Positions 9,267-18,216 of a stretch of DNA of 64,000 nt are shown one piece after another; position 1 is the first letter of the stretch, and each line of letters opens with the position of its first letter. Below the pieces are notes generated by a model that was given only the letters and a program-made list of their open reading frames with translations, searched no databases and was not told the DNA's origin. This DNA comes from Paenibacillus monticola (lineage in GTDB: Bacteria > Bacillota > Bacilli > Paenibacillales > Paenibacillaceae): the NCBI RefSeq assembly GCF_009664975.1, contig NZ_WJXB01000016.1, positions 1-64,000 of the forward strand. Direction: 5' to 3'. The translations under genes and the position numbers were made by a program.

Positions 9267-10445
9267 TTAACGGCTCTGGTATGGACGAAATCCATGCCTT
9301 TTAGCACGTAAGGCAACAAACAGAGCAAGAAGCAAGAGAAGCAGGAGTGCCCAAGGAAAGGATGTGGTACCCCATTGATTCAGAAGGACTCCTCCCAATA
9401 TCCCGCCGCTAGCGATAGCCAAATTCCAAACCGTTGTATTGATTGGCATCACGATATCCACACCTTGCTTCCCCGCAGCCTGGGCAAGTGCTGTCTGCAA
9501 CAATGTTGCCGCACCACCGAATGTCAGCCCCCACAGCGCAACAGAAATGAAGATAATAGTACCATGCTCACTCCAAAGTCCCAGTACAAGAGAAATCAGA
9601 GCAAATCCGGTAAGACTGATGAGAACCAACGGACGCAACCAACGATCAATGAAAATCCCAATCACCCAGATTCCCACCAGTGCCATAATTCCAAAAACAA
9701 GCAGAATCTGTCCAAGATAGGGTTCAAGCCCCATATCATCCAGGAAAGGAGCGATATAGGTGTACAAAATATTATGAGCCAGCATCCAAGCAAGAACCAC
9801 AACCAGGATAGGAATCACCCCTGGTGTGAGTAAAACTTTGAATACTGAAATGCGTTTATCAGCCGACTGTCCCGGATAATCAGGTACTTTCCAGAGCACC
9901 CAGAAAATTAGCAAGAACGCCAGCAATGACATCAACCAGAACACCGAGCGCCAGCCCATAAAGGTACCTATCAGCGTACCGGCAGGAACTCCAAGGGATA
10001 AGGCAATGGGTGTTCCAATCATGGCTACAGCCATGCCCCTTCCTTTTAGATGATCAGGCACCATACGTAGAGCATAACTGGCAATTAAGCCCCATAAAAC
10101 ACCAGCAGCTACTCCGGCAAAGAAACGAGCGACAAGTGTTAGCACATAGTTCGATGAGAGAGCTGTAATGGTATTGAAGACAAGAAAACCGATAATCGAT
10201 AGAAGCAAAAGAGGACGGCGCCGCCACCCCCCAGTTAGTACTGCCACGGGTATGGCGGCAACCAGCGAACCAATGGCGTACAATGTGACAAGTTGCCCTG
10301 CCAAAGCTTCCGATACCTGCAGCCCTTCTTTGATTTGCGGCAACAACCCCGCGGGAAGGGTTTCGGTCATAATTGCAATAAAACCAGCCATAGCCAAGGC
10401 TAATAATCCCAACCACGGAAAACGATTAGAAGATAAATCAGACAT
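9267..10445 (-). CDS. MFS transporter, DHA1 (AraJ/YdhP-like) drug or sugar exporter
   Basis: A 392-residue secondary transporter in the cytoplasmic membrane, about 12 hydrophobic segments. The N-terminal half has the DHA1 pattern: ETLPAGLLPQI in helix 1, then GGWRRRPLLLLS in the helix 2-3 loop (motif A position), and RFFAGVAAGVLWGLIASYALRMVP. The typical DHA1 helix 5 motif GVPAGTLIG is present. The start is preceded by AAAGGAGG. It is divergent from a TetR regulator, with a shared operator region, so it is most likely a repressor-controlled efflux pump. The transported compound cannot be told from sequence. Confidence 0.85.
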   Translation of the reverse strand: MSDLSSNRFPWLGLLALAMAGFIAIMTETLPAGLLPQIKEGLQVSEALAGQLVTLYAIGSLVAAIPVAVLTGGWRRRPLLLLSIIGFLVFNTITALSSNYVLTLVARFFAGVAAGVLWGLIASYALRMVPDHLKGRGMAVAMIGTPIALSLGVPAGTLIGTFMGWRSVFWLMSLLAFLLIFWVLWKVPDYPGQSADKRISVFKVLLTPGVIPILVVVLAWMLAHNILYTYIAPFLDDMGLEPYLGQILLVFGIMALVGIWVIGIFIDRWLRPLVLISLTGFALISLVLGLWSEHGTIIFISVALWGLTFGGAATLLQTALAQAAGKQGVDIVMPINTTVWNLAIASGGILGGVLLNQWGTTSFPWALLLLLLLALFVALRAKRHGFRPYQSR

Positions 10446-10479
10446 CTGTGAGCCTCCTTTTAGGCAGATATAAGAAAGT

Positions 10480-10501
10480 TGATCGAATTATGGATCGATC
10501 A
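10480..10501. promoter_or_regulatory. Probable TetR operator
   Basis: A perfect inverted repeat, TGATCGA-N8-TCGATCA, lies just downstream of the MFS promoter -10 box. A related half-site (GGATCGATTA, 10544-10553) lies between -35 and -10 of the tetR promoter. A bound TetR dimer would block both promoters. Confidence 0.65.
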
Positions 10502-10507
10502 TTCCTT

Positions 10508-10536
10508 ATGTTATTCGAACTTTCACACCTTGTCAA
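10508..10536 (-). promoter_or_regulatory. Promoter of the MFS exporter
   Basis: On the minus strand, TTGACA (10531-10536) and TAACAT (10508-10513) are separated by 17 bp, close to the sigma-A consensus. Confidence 0.7.
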
Positions 10537-10558
10537 TAACTTCTGGATCGATTAGTAT
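10530..10558 (+). promoter_or_regulatory. Promoter of the tetR gene
   Basis: TTGTCA (10530-10535) and TAGTAT (10553-10558) are 17 bp apart. The -35 box overlaps that of the divergent MFS promoter, and the spacer holds an ATCGAT operator half-site. Confidence 0.5.
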
Positions 10559-10587
10559 ATAATTAAGAAAACAAGGGGGAATCTCTT

Positions 10588-11199
10588 ATGGCAAGAACTA
10601 GACGTCCGCGCATTTTCGATCGGGATGAAGCACTATTACAGGCGATGATGCTCTTTTGGGAACAAGGATACGAAGCAACCTCGTTGCTTCAACTTCGAGC
10701 GGACATGGGTAATATTTCAGCAGCCAGTTTCTATGCGGCCTTTGAGTCAAAGGAAGCCCTGTTTAAAGAAGCTGTTGAACAATATATGGGTACTTTTGGA
10801 CGTGTCACAGAAAGTCTTGCGGATCTCACGCTTACTCCTCGGGAAGCAATTGAAACAACTTTAAGACGTACCGCAAAAATGCAAACGGATAGCGACCATC
10901 CGAATGGCTGTTTGATTGTGCTGTCAGCCAGCACATGCTCTTCCAAAAACAATCATATTCGTGAAATTGTTGCTGAAAAAAGAAAGCAGATTCGTAGCCA
11001 TCTGCATGATTGCATCCAGCGTGCCATAGATGTTGGTGAAATTCCTTCATCCATAGATGTCTCAATGTTGACTACCGTCTTTGATACCTTTATGCATGGC
11101 ATATCTACACAAGCCCGGGACGGAGTCCCTTTTGCAACGATAGATCGCGCCATCACGGAAGTAATGGGCATCTGGGAGCTTTTTAAACATTCAGCCTGA
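10588..11199 (+). CDS. TetR/AcrR-family transcriptional repressor
   Basis: A 203-residue regulator with an N-terminal TetR DNA-binding domain (residues about 10-60): ALLQAMMLFWEQGYEATSL, then ISAASFYAAFESKEALFKEAVEQY, which is the helix-turn-helix and the conserved helix 4. The helical C-terminal half (about 70-195) would bind the inducer. The ATG at 10588 follows AAGGGGG. It is divergent from the MFS transporter with a palindromic operator between, so this is a self-contained inducible efflux module. NGCLIVLSASTCSS in the ligand domain is typical of a TetR subgroup with similar regulators of DHA1 pumps. Confidence 0.88.
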   Translation: MARTRRPRIFDRDEALLQAMMLFWEQGYEATSLLQLRADMGNISAASFYAAFESKEALFKEAVEQYMGTFGRVTESLADLTLTPREAIETTLRRTAKMQTDSDHPNGCLIVLSASTCSSKNNHIREIVAEKRKQIRSHLHDCIQRAIDVGEIPSSIDVSMLTTVFDTFMHGISTQARDGVPFATIDRAITEVMGIWELFKHSA

Positions 11200-11335
11200 C
11201 CGCTCGTGCTTTTAAAGCGATAGAAAAGCCAAAATAGGCACTCGGGACTAATCCCATAACGTGAGACAAATCAAAACACCTTTAAGAGGGTTCTTCCCTG
11301 TCGTAAGATAGGGAGATAATCTTGGAGGTGTTTTT

Positions 11336-11446
11336 GTGTTGGCAACCAGAGTGGGCTACTCGGTAGAAGTGAAGTTGAAGGCCATAGAAATGAGATTGGC
11401 AGGCGTTCCGGTGAGAGACTATGGGGCAGTTGTCCGCAGAAAATAA
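11336..11446 (+). pseudogene. IS3-family OrfA fragment
   Basis: A 36-codon open frame from GTG 11336 encodes the start of an IS3-type OrfA (SVEVKLKAIEMRLAGVPV, the helix-turn-helix onset), then runs into unrelated residues and a stop at 11444. It has a good ribosome site (GGAGGTG). The bases upstream (about 11270-11335) are probably the IS left end. Everything after about codon 26 of the transposase is lost. Repeat copy 3 begins 24 bases after the stop. Confidence 0.65.
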
Positions 11447-11469
11447 AGTCTTAGACTGACGAAGCGGCA

Positions 11470-11497
11470 TTAAACTAACGGAGAACGTTAGATGAAT
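11470..11497 (+). repeat. Dispersed short motif, copy 3 (palindromic)
   Basis: This copy is an imperfect palindrome: TTAAACTAACG and CGTTAGATGAA separated by five bases (GAGAA). It matches the family at 1719, 8828, 25243 and 27951 and sits between the IS3 scrap and the next gene. Confidence 0.5.
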
Positions 11498-11524
11498 AGT
11501 TACCTTTAAAAGTTGGGTGAAAAA

Positions 11525-11926
11525 ATGCAGTATTTTTTAGGTGTTGTTCCTCCAAATGAGTACAAAGAACAAATAATCAGATTTCAAAATCGTTGGTCTA
11601 GTAATCGTATAGTGGATATGGAAGATGAAATCTGTTTTTGGATAGCGAACGGGGAAGGGCATTGTACGAACGGGCAGTTTAGCGTAACAAATCCAATTGT
11701 TGGAGATCTAATAAATTCTGAAGTAGTACAACACTTTATTAATAGCAACGGAAACACTGTCGCAATTGTCGTGACCACATTTGTGAGAGTGGTTTTTTTT
11801 GATGAGGTTACCGCTGAACATGCGTTCAAGAAAAAATCGGATGACAATAATCGAGAGTTTCATAATAAACTACCAGTTGTGTGTGACAGGTTTCAAATAA
11901 TTCACAAGAAAAATAATGCTAAGTAG
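11525..11926 (+). CDS. Hypothetical protein, possibly a 2H-phosphoesterase / ASCH-like chimera
   Basis: A 133-residue ORF, starting at ATG 11525 after GGGTGA. The first 28 residues (MQYFLGVVPPNEYKEQIIRF...) read like the N-terminus of the 2'-5' RNA ligase (2H phosphoesterase) family. The later part (GNTVAIVVTTFVRVVFFDEV and TAEHAF...) reads like the second half of an ASCH domain, where a conserved T-E-V ... F-x-x-V ... A pattern is usual. Neither domain is complete, and the 2H catalytic H-x-T motifs are absent. I infer a fusion of two gene fragments; whether it is expressed is unknown. Confidence 0.45.
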   Translation: MQYFLGVVPPNEYKEQIIRFQNRWSSNRIVDMEDEICFWIANGEGHCTNGQFSVTNPIVGDLINSEVVQHFINSNGNTVAIVVTTFVRVVFFDEVTAEHAFKKKSDDNNREFHNKLPVVCDRFQIIHKKNNAK

Positions 11927-12091
11927 GTTATTTATTATTCATCGATGCTAAACTACGGAACCCCAAGAATTCATTATTAGTTGATGGACTATGATCATTA
12001 AAGCGCAATATTGAGGAGGTTTCTGTAAAATAGAGTGTTTAGAATGGTGTTATACTAAGACAATATCTATAGTTGAAGGGACGGATTACGG

Positions 12092-13111
12092 GTGTTTCAA
12101 GTACTGGTAGCAGAAGACGAACTCTGGATTCGCAAAATGATCATAGACATCATAGAGAAAACGGATGGATTTCAGGTAGTCGGTGAAGCCCGTAATGGCC
12201 AGGAAGCCTGGGATATGCTTCAGGAATTATGGCCCACCCTAGTCGTGACTGACATTATGATGCCTAACCGAGATGGGCTATGGCTGGTCGAACAAATTGC
12301 GGAGAAGAAGCTCCCCATGGAAACGATCATTATTAGCGGGTATGATAAGTTCCAATATGCACAGCAGGCGATGAAGCATCAGGTATCGGAGTATTTGCTT
12401 AAACCGCTCAAAGAGCAGGAGCTGAGAGATGCTATGCAGCGCTTGTATGCAAGACTTGAGGATAATGGTAAATGGCATACTTATTTAGTGAAGGTACAGT
12501 CGTTCCTAGAGGAGCTTGCCGCAAAAGAAAAGCCGACGGATATTCACGACCAGCTTGATAAGCTGCTGCATTCTGTCTTGGAGCTTCGTGATACCCATCC
12601 TGCTTATTACACGGCGTTATTACGGCTCCTGCATACGAAATGGTCCGAGCGGCTAGGCAGTATTCCCAACGGGACAGGTCAGCTTTTCTATCCTAAGGAT
12701 GTCTTGTCGGTCGAACAGATCCGGACATCTTTCGAAGAACTACTAAGGAGTTCACTGCAGACTCAATCAAACGACAGTTACCAGTTGGATAAAAAAGTGA
12801 TAAGGGAAATATGCGCGTACCTCGAGCAGCATTATCGGAAAAATGTTTCGCTGACCGAAATGGCCGAACGTTGCCATATGAGCGTCTCGCATTTCTGTAG
12901 TGTCTTTAAGAGGCAGACTGGGATGACGCTGATTAATTACGTAAATAAAACCCGTATGGATAAGGTAAGGCAGCTACTTCTTGAGCCGGATCTTAAAATC
13001 TATGATATTGCCGATCTTGTGGGCTATACGACAATGTCTTATTTCAATCGGATTTTCAAAGAGATGGAAGGTATATCGCCCAACGAGTACCGGAAGGCAA
13101 GAGGGATATGA
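12092..13111 (+). CDS. Response regulator, YesN/AraC type
   Basis: A 339-residue response regulator. The N-terminal receiver (about 1-120) has VLVAEDE, the phosphoacceptor Asp54 in VVTDIMMPNRDG, and the conserved Lys in YLLKPLKEQE. The C-terminal AraC/XylS domain (about 240-336) has MAERCHMSVSHFCSVFKRQTG and the second helix-turn-helix DIADLVGYTTMSYFNRIFKE, followed by GISPNEYRK. GTG 12092 is the start. An extended -10 (TGTTATACT, 12048-12056) lies upstream. It overlaps the kinase gene by 4 bp. It most likely activates the downstream sugar ABC and enzyme genes. Confidence 0.92.
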   Translation: MFQVLVAEDELWIRKMIIDIIEKTDGFQVVGEARNGQEAWDMLQELWPTLVVTDIMMPNRDGLWLVEQIAEKKLPMETIIISGYDKFQYAQQAMKHQVSEYLLKPLKEQELRDAMQRLYARLEDNGKWHTYLVKVQSFLEELAAKEKPTDIHDQLDKLLHSVLELRDTHPAYYTALLRLLHTKWSERLGSIPNGTGQLFYPKDVLSVEQIRTSFEELLRSSLQTQSNDSYQLDKKVIREICAYLEQHYRKNVSLTEMAERCHMSVSHFCSVFKRQTGMTLINYVNKTRMDKVRQLLLEPDLKIYDIADLVGYTTMSYFNRIFKEMEGISPNEYRKARGI

Positions 13112-14919
13112 GCATACGTAATCGGCTATCATGGTATAACTACTCCATAAAATTCAAGCTTACGTTCCTGCTGCTCGTCAGCAGTATTATGTGTACGTTT
13201 GTGACAGGTTATCTCATTAATCATAACTACAGTACAGCCGTCCTTCGTGATTATCAGGCGACTTCCAATGAAGCGACAAGTCGGTTGGGCTACCAGTTGG
13301 ATTATTATTTGGAGCAGGTCGAGCATTCTACCTGGAATATGATCGGAGATTCAAAAATTCAGAGCTGGCTGGAGCAACCCGGAGAGTCAAATCGGGAGAG
13401 TGTGGCCGAAGTCCAGAATACGCTTGAAATGTACCGGATTTTCAATTCTTGGGATATTGCCGGACTTTGGGTAGTATCCACAAACGGGCAGATTGTATCA
13501 AGCGTTACAGATTTCGAAATTCCAAAGGCCCAATATACGAATACTTCCCCCCAAGTATCGATTGTGCGGCAGACAGGGTTTTATCGTAACGAGACATTTC
13601 CGCTAATTAGGATATCAATGCCTATTAACAGCGTTAACAATGGGCGGTTAAAAGGGCATTTAGTGCTGAACCTGCAGTTTTCTGAACTGCAACGGTTATT
13701 TACCGAGACAAAGCTGGGACAGACGGGGAAGTTTTATGTTATTGATAGTCAAAAGGACACTACGGTCTTCCATCCAATCCAGGCATGGATTGGCAGGTCA
13801 ATTCAGGATACTGATTTGTCCGGTATGGATCTGCAATTCAAGGGCAATGTCTCGCTGCAGACGCTTGGACATAAGAGCATGCTGATTGGAACAAAGGAAA
13901 TGCCCAGTCAAAGCTGGACCATTGTTTCGGCAGTTCCGCTTAGCGAGATGGCATCTGGACTTAGGGTGGCAAAAAGGACAACCGTCGTTATAATGGCGGT
14001 TATTTTACTGTTAGTGCTTCTGCTTGTTCCAGCCTTAGCGAAACGGTTCGTCGCACCAATCGGTAGGCTGATGACGGCAGTTAACCGGATGGAGCACGGC
14101 GATTTGAGCGTAAGGACGGAATTTCATCCGGGACCGGATGAAATCCAAGTTCTGAGCATGAAGTTCAACCGGATGACCGACCGGCTTCAGACGCTTATTG
14201 ATGAAGTCATGGATTTAACAAAGAAGGAAATGCGGCTACAAATCAGACAGAATGAAGCGGCGATTCAGGCGCTGCAGAATCAGATCAATCCGCATTTTCT
14301 GTACAATACCCTCGATATTATTAAAAGTATCGCGTACTTCGAAGGAAATCAACGGGTCGTTGATATGACTCATAGCCTTGCGGATTTCTACCGGTATACC
14401 GCCAATGTCCGCGAGAAGGAAGTGACACTTGCTGAGGAACTCAACGCGTTGGAGCTGTATTTAAACATTATTCATATCCGATTTCCTGTTGAGTTTGCAA
14501 GCGAGGTGCTGGTGAACGAGAAATATAACGGCTGCCGGATGGTGAAGCTTACGCTTCAGCCGCTTGTCGAGAATGCGATCAAATATGCGATAGAGCCACG
14601 GGGGGGCGAAGGCGTCATCCGAATCAGCGCCTATAGCGAGAAAGAAAAACTGATTATCGAAGTAATGGATAATGGCCCAGGTATTCCGGAGCATATGCTT
14701 CATACGCTGCAGGAGCGCTTGGCAAGAGTAGTCGCGGATCCGGATAGTTATCGGGGCGAAGATTCGTATGGACTTGTTAACGTACATTCCCGCTTATATC
14801 TACAATACGGCGAAGGCAACGGACTAAAGCTGCATGCCTTTGAAGGCAGAGGAACAGTTGTGACAATTGTGGTTCCGTTAACGCACAATAAAGGGTTTAA
14901 CTCTAAGCTGCTGGCTTAG
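13108..14919 (+). CDS. Sensor histidine kinase, YesM type
   Basis: A 603-residue membrane kinase. It has an N-terminal helix (about 17-37), a long extracytoplasmic Cache-like sensor, a second helix (about 293-312), HAMP (PIGRLMTAVNRMEHGDLS), and the His_kinase domain with His396 in NQINPHFLYNTLDIIKS. The ATPase domain has VENAIKYAIEP (N box), DNGPGIPEHML (G1 box) and YGLVNVHSRL. It overlaps the response-regulator gene by ATGA, showing translational coupling. YesM/YesN pairs in this group sense extracellular oligosaccharides and control adjacent ABC importers, which fits the genes that follow. Confidence 0.93.
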   Translation: MSIRNRLSWYNYSIKFKLTFLLLVSSIMCTFVTGYLINHNYSTAVLRDYQATSNEATSRLGYQLDYYLEQVEHSTWNMIGDSKIQSWLEQPGESNRESVAEVQNTLEMYRIFNSWDIAGLWVVSTNGQIVSSVTDFEIPKAQYTNTSPQVSIVRQTGFYRNETFPLIRISMPINSVNNGRLKGHLVLNLQFSELQRLFTETKLGQTGKFYVIDSQKDTTVFHPIQAWIGRSIQDTDLSGMDLQFKGNVSLQTLGHKSMLIGTKEMPSQSWTIVSAVPLSEMASGLRVAKRTTVVIMAVILLLVLLLVPALAKRFVAPIGRLMTAVNRMEHGDLSVRTEFHPGPDEIQVLSMKFNRMTDRLQTLIDEVMDLTKKEMRLQIRQNEAAIQALQNQINPHFLYNTLDIIKSIAYFEGNQRVVDMTHSLADFYRYTANVREKEVTLAEELNALELYLNIIHIRFPVEFASEVLVNEKYNGCRMVKLTLQPLVENAIKYAIEPRGGEGVIRISAYSEKEKLIIEVMDNGPGIPEHMLHTLQERLARVVADPDSYRGEDSYGLVNVHSRLYLQYGEGNGLKLHAFEGRGTVVTIVVPLTHNKGFNSKLLA

Positions 14920-14933
14920 GGTTAAACCCTTTT
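14890..14933 (+). terminator. Terminator after the two-component operon
   Basis: A 19-bp stem with one mismatch (14890-14908 with 14914-14932) overlaps the last codons of the kinase gene. The T tract is short (TTTT), so readthrough to the ABC genes is possible. Confidence 0.6.
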
Positions 14934-15089
14934 GTCGTCCTATTAGGCTGCGAATCTAATGTATATATAGATTTTGAGAAAGAGAAGAAAATTGAATCAT
15001 ATTGCAGAAGATTGAGAATTCAAGCAAAAGCCTGCTTTTGGTACTATTGGAGATGCAGCAACGACAGATTAGAGAAAAGGGGAATGAAG

Positions 15090-16406
15090 ATGAAGAGGAA
15101 AAAATTAGCCTTTCTAGTATTAACGGCAGCGATCTCCTCGGCCGTATTGTCCGCCTGTGGTTCCAATAGCGCAAATAACGAGAACCAGGCGAACAATGCC
15201 AATAATGCGGCAGCACCGGCAACGAAAGATTCAGATAAGCAGGTCGAGCTTCGCATTATTAACTGGCGAGTAGAGGATAAAGCCTTCTTCGATCAGTTCA
15301 ATGCCAAATTCGAGCAGGATAATCCGAATATCAAAATCAATTATGATGCCACGCCTACCAAAAGCTATCAGCAGCTCAAAAACTCCCGTATTGCTGCGAA
15401 CGAAGTCGATATCGTCGCGGGAGATTACAAGACGATGAACTCGGCTGACCAGCGCGAACTGTGGATGGATCTGACGGGTCAAAGCTTCCTTAACAACTTT
15501 ATGGAGGATGCCCTGCAGAACCTGAACTACGACGGTAAACAATATGGCCTGCCTTGGAACAAGGTCAGCCTTGTTGCTTACTATAATAAGAAGATTTTCA
15601 GCGATCTTGGCCTGCAAGAGCCAAAGACCTGGACGGAATTCACAGCACTGCTGGACAAGATTAAAACAGCCGGCATTGATCCGATACTGGTTGGTGGCAA
15701 GGATGGATGGCCAATACAGCAGATCATTCATACGCTGGAGCCGTCTATTGTTCGCGGCGCCAAGCCGGACTTTTATGGCAAAGACAATGCCAATGTGATG
15801 GCTCTTACGAGCAAGTTTACCGATCCGGAATGGGTGGAAGTGCTCACGAAGTTCCAGACCATCAGCAAATACTTCCAGAAAAACTCCCTTGGTATGGCTT
15901 ATGGACAAGCTCCGGGTCTGTTCGCCCAAGGCAAAGCTGCGATGACTATCGACGGGACATTCAGCTTGACGCAAATCAACGACGCTAAGCCAAACTTCGA
16001 AGTAGGCGCATTTATCGTTCCTGCAACGGACGATGAAGCGAAGAATAAAATTGGTTATGCCAAAATCGGCGGTGTATGGTTCATTGCAGACAAATCTCCT
16101 AACAAAGAGGCTGCACTGAAGTACCTTGAAGCATTTAGCCAAAAAGAAAACTATCAGCTGTACGTTGATACCGTTAACCAATTCCCGGTTATGGAGGGCA
16201 TCACGATGAAAGATCCGCTTGCTCAAAAGCTTAACGATCAATTATCAACTAAGAATGCCGTTGACCAGTTCACCAATATTCAAAATCCGGGCTCTACGTA
16301 TCAGTTGGATTTGTTAATCAAAATTGCAACAGGCGATATAGAACCGGAAGATGCAGCCAAGCAGTGGCAGAAGGATTACGAAGAAAGCAAGCCTAACTGG
16401 AAGTAG
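15090..16406 (+). CDS. Sugar ABC transporter substrate-binding lipoprotein (family 1)
   Basis: A 438-residue extracellular solute-binding lipoprotein. The signal peptide KRKKLAFLVLTAAISSAV ends in the lipobox LSAC (Cys23), followed by an Asn/Ala-rich linker. The mature part reads as an SBP_bac_1 protein: VELRIINWRVEDKAFFDQFN, YGLPWNKVSLVAYYNKKIFSDLG, PKTWTEFTALLDKIK, FAQGKAAMTIDGTFSL. ATG 15090 is chosen over 15084 because it is 7 bases from AAAAGGGG and begins the charged signal-peptide start. It precedes two permease genes. No ATPase gene is in the cluster, so a shared MsmX-type ATPase is likely, as is usual for this class. Confidence 0.9.
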   Translation: MKRKKLAFLVLTAAISSAVLSACGSNSANNENQANNANNAAAPATKDSDKQVELRIINWRVEDKAFFDQFNAKFEQDNPNIKINYDATPTKSYQQLKNSRIAANEVDIVAGDYKTMNSADQRELWMDLTGQSFLNNFMEDALQNLNYDGKQYGLPWNKVSLVAYYNKKIFSDLGLQEPKTWTEFTALLDKIKTAGIDPILVGGKDGWPIQQIIHTLEPSIVRGAKPDFYGKDNANVMALTSKFTDPEWVEVLTKFQTISKYFQKNSLGMAYGQAPGLFAQGKAAMTIDGTFSLTQINDAKPNFEVGAFIVPATDDEAKNKIGYAKIGGVWFIADKSPNKEAALKYLEAFSQKENYQLYVDTVNQFPVMEGITMKDPLAQKLNDQLSTKNAVDQFTNIQNPGSTYQLDLLIKIATGDIEPEDAAKQWQKDYEESKPNWK

Positions 16407-16414
16407 AAAGATAG

Positions 16415-16449
16415 GGTTCAGGTCCCGCGAGGAATGCGGGACCTGAACC
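16415..16449 (+). promoter_or_regulatory. Intercistronic hairpin between binding protein and permease
   Basis: A 14-bp perfect stem (16415-16428 with 16436-16449) with a 7-base loop and no T tract. Such hairpins commonly stabilise the binding-protein mRNA end and lower permease expression. Confidence 0.7.
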
Positions 16450-16468
16450 GTTCGAAAGGAGTGGGAAG

Positions 16469-17353
16469 ATGGTTAAGACGTATCGCTCGTGGGCACCTTG
16501 GATGGCTATATTGCCGGCTTTAATTCTGTTTTTTGTCTTCAAGATTTATCCTTCAATCGGCACTCTCTATTTCTCAATGACGGATTTTAACGGCAACATT
16601 GACCATTTCAGCTGGATTGGTCTGAAAAACTACAAAAACGCACTTACGATTAATCTTGACGAGCTGATGAATGCTATTGGCATATCGTTTACATTTTCTT
16701 TTTTTACCACGGTAATCCAGAACGTTCTGGGCGTGGTATTAGCCGTGCTAGTTAACTTGAAAATTCGCGGTAAAAACGCCTACCGTTCGATTCTGTTTAT
16801 GCCCAATGTGCTTGGGGTAGTTATCATCGGCTTGGTATGGACGCTGATCTTTGATCCGTATTCGGGGCCAATGAATCAAATCCTGGGTCTGTTTGGTACC
16901 AGTTCGAGTATGCTCGGCGATTCGAGGCTGGCGCTGCCCCTTGTTATATTCGTTCAGGTATGGACTTCGGTCGGTTATGCGATGGTGTTGTACCTTGCCG
17001 GTCTTCAAGGGATCTCGCAGGATATTTATGAAGCGGGAAACGTGGACGGTGCAGTCGGTTGGAAGTCGTTCCGCTATATTACGTTACCACTGTTGCAACC
17101 GATTATCGGCATTAATATTTTGCTTAGTATTATCGGAAGCCTCCGTGTGTTTGATCTGATTATGATTCTGACAAATGGCGGTCCAGAGAATTCTACAATG
17201 ACTTTAGGCATGTTTGTGTTCAAGACCATCTTTGACTCTAACGGTACGCAGGGTTATGCCTCGGCTCTTGGTATTATTCATTTTCTTGTTATTGCTATTG
17301 TGGTTGTTATTGTACAGACCTATATGCGCAGACGGGAGGAAAAGCTCTCATGA
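16469..17353 (+). CDS. Sugar ABC transporter permease (MalF-type)
   Basis: A 294-residue inner-membrane permease with six hydrophobic segments. The ATPase-contact EAA loop is visible as YEAGNVDGAVGWKSFRYITL followed by PLLQP, near residues 188-212. The C-terminal half has the LTNGGPENSTMTLG segment typical of MalF/UgpA-like permeases for oligosaccharides. ATG 16469 has GAAAGGAGTG. It is followed with a 4-bp overlap by the second permease. Its partner lipoprotein lies immediately upstream. Confidence 0.92.
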   Translation: MVKTYRSWAPWMAILPALILFFVFKIYPSIGTLYFSMTDFNGNIDHFSWIGLKNYKNALTINLDELMNAIGISFTFSFFTTVIQNVLGVVLAVLVNLKIRGKNAYRSILFMPNVLGVVIIGLVWTLIFDPYSGPMNQILGLFGTSSSMLGDSRLALPLVIFVQVWTSVGYAMVLYLAGLQGISQDIYEAGNVDGAVGWKSFRYITLPLLQPIIGINILLSIIGSLRVFDLIMILTNGGPENSTMTLGMFVFKTIFDSNGTQGYASALGIIHFLVIAIVVVIVQTYMRRREEKLS

Positions 17354-18174
17354 ACCAAACGGCAAAGCTCCCTTATGCACTTGTGCATGTCATTCTGATT
17401 GTGTTCAGTCTGCTTATGCTGCTGCCTATCTTAATGATCCTAAATATCGCGTTAAAGACCAATACTGAATTTCTGAATTCACCTCTGGCGATCGCAAGAT
17501 CCTTGAACTTTGACAATTTCGCCGAAGCATGGAAACAGGGCGATATGATCATTAACTTTAAGAACAGCTTGATTTATACGGCCTGCTCCACGGTACTGAC
17601 CTGTGTCGCTGCGTCGGTGGCTGCCTATCCGATTTCCCGTAAGCATATTCGGGGTACAGGCTTCCTGCTCGGGCTGATTGGCATTACGTTATTCCTTCCA
17701 GACGGTATTGTTCCGCTGCTCTTCTTCATGAAATACACTTCGTTATTGAATACATATGTCGGTTATATTCTGCTGAGCTCCGGCATTAATATGGCGTTGA
17801 TGGTGTTCATCTTGGTTGGCTTCGTCAAAAATATTCCGGCTGAGCTTGACGAAGCGGCAGCCCTAGATGGCTGTGGCTACTTCCGCTATATTCTGACTAT
17901 AATCATGCCGTTGCTCAAGCCGGCGATAACGACAGTTGCCATGCTCAAGATTATTAACGTATGGAATGATTTTATCAATCCGTATTTGTATTTGACCGAC
18001 AAGGAGAAACGTCCTTTGACCTCAGGCCTGTACCTGTTCGTAGGGGAATTCTCGACTGACTGGACCATTCTTGCGGCGGGGATTATTATCGTCGTCACTC
18101 CGCTTGTTCTAGTCTACCTGTTCCTGCAGAAATATATTATTAGCGGGGTAAGCAGCGGAGCGTTGAAGGGCTAG
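17350..18174 (+). CDS. Sugar ABC transporter permease (MalG-type)
   Basis: A 274-residue permease with six hydrophobic segments, overlapping the previous gene by ATGA. The EAA loop is DEAAALDGCGYFRYILTIIM followed by PLLKP, near residues 160-184. The N-terminal KTNTEFLNSPL and C-terminal QKYIISGVSSGALKG are typical of carbohydrate-uptake (CUT1) MalG-like subunits; the last segment ends a few residues after the characteristic GAxKG. Together with the MalF-type subunit it forms the channel. Confidence 0.92.
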   Translation: MNQTAKLPYALVHVILIVFSLLMLLPILMILNIALKTNTEFLNSPLAIARSLNFDNFAEAWKQGDMIINFKNSLIYTACSTVLTCVAASVAAYPISRKHIRGTGFLLGLIGITLFLPDGIVPLLFFMKYTSLLNTYVGYILLSSGINMALMVFILVGFVKNIPAELDEAAALDGCGYFRYILTIIMPLLKPAITTVAMLKIINVWNDFINPYLYLTDKEKRPLTSGLYLFVGEFSTDWTILAAGIIIVVTPLVLVYLFLQKYIISGVSSGALKG

Positions 18175-18216
18175 TCAAACAAAAGCAACTACCGATTATG
18201 AAAGTGAGGTTCATCT

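Noticed and set aside
15231..16241. 336-codon minus-strand frame opposite the binding-protein gene
   Set aside because: It is antisense to a clear lipoprotein gene, has no recognisable domain, and arises from codon bias of the real gene.
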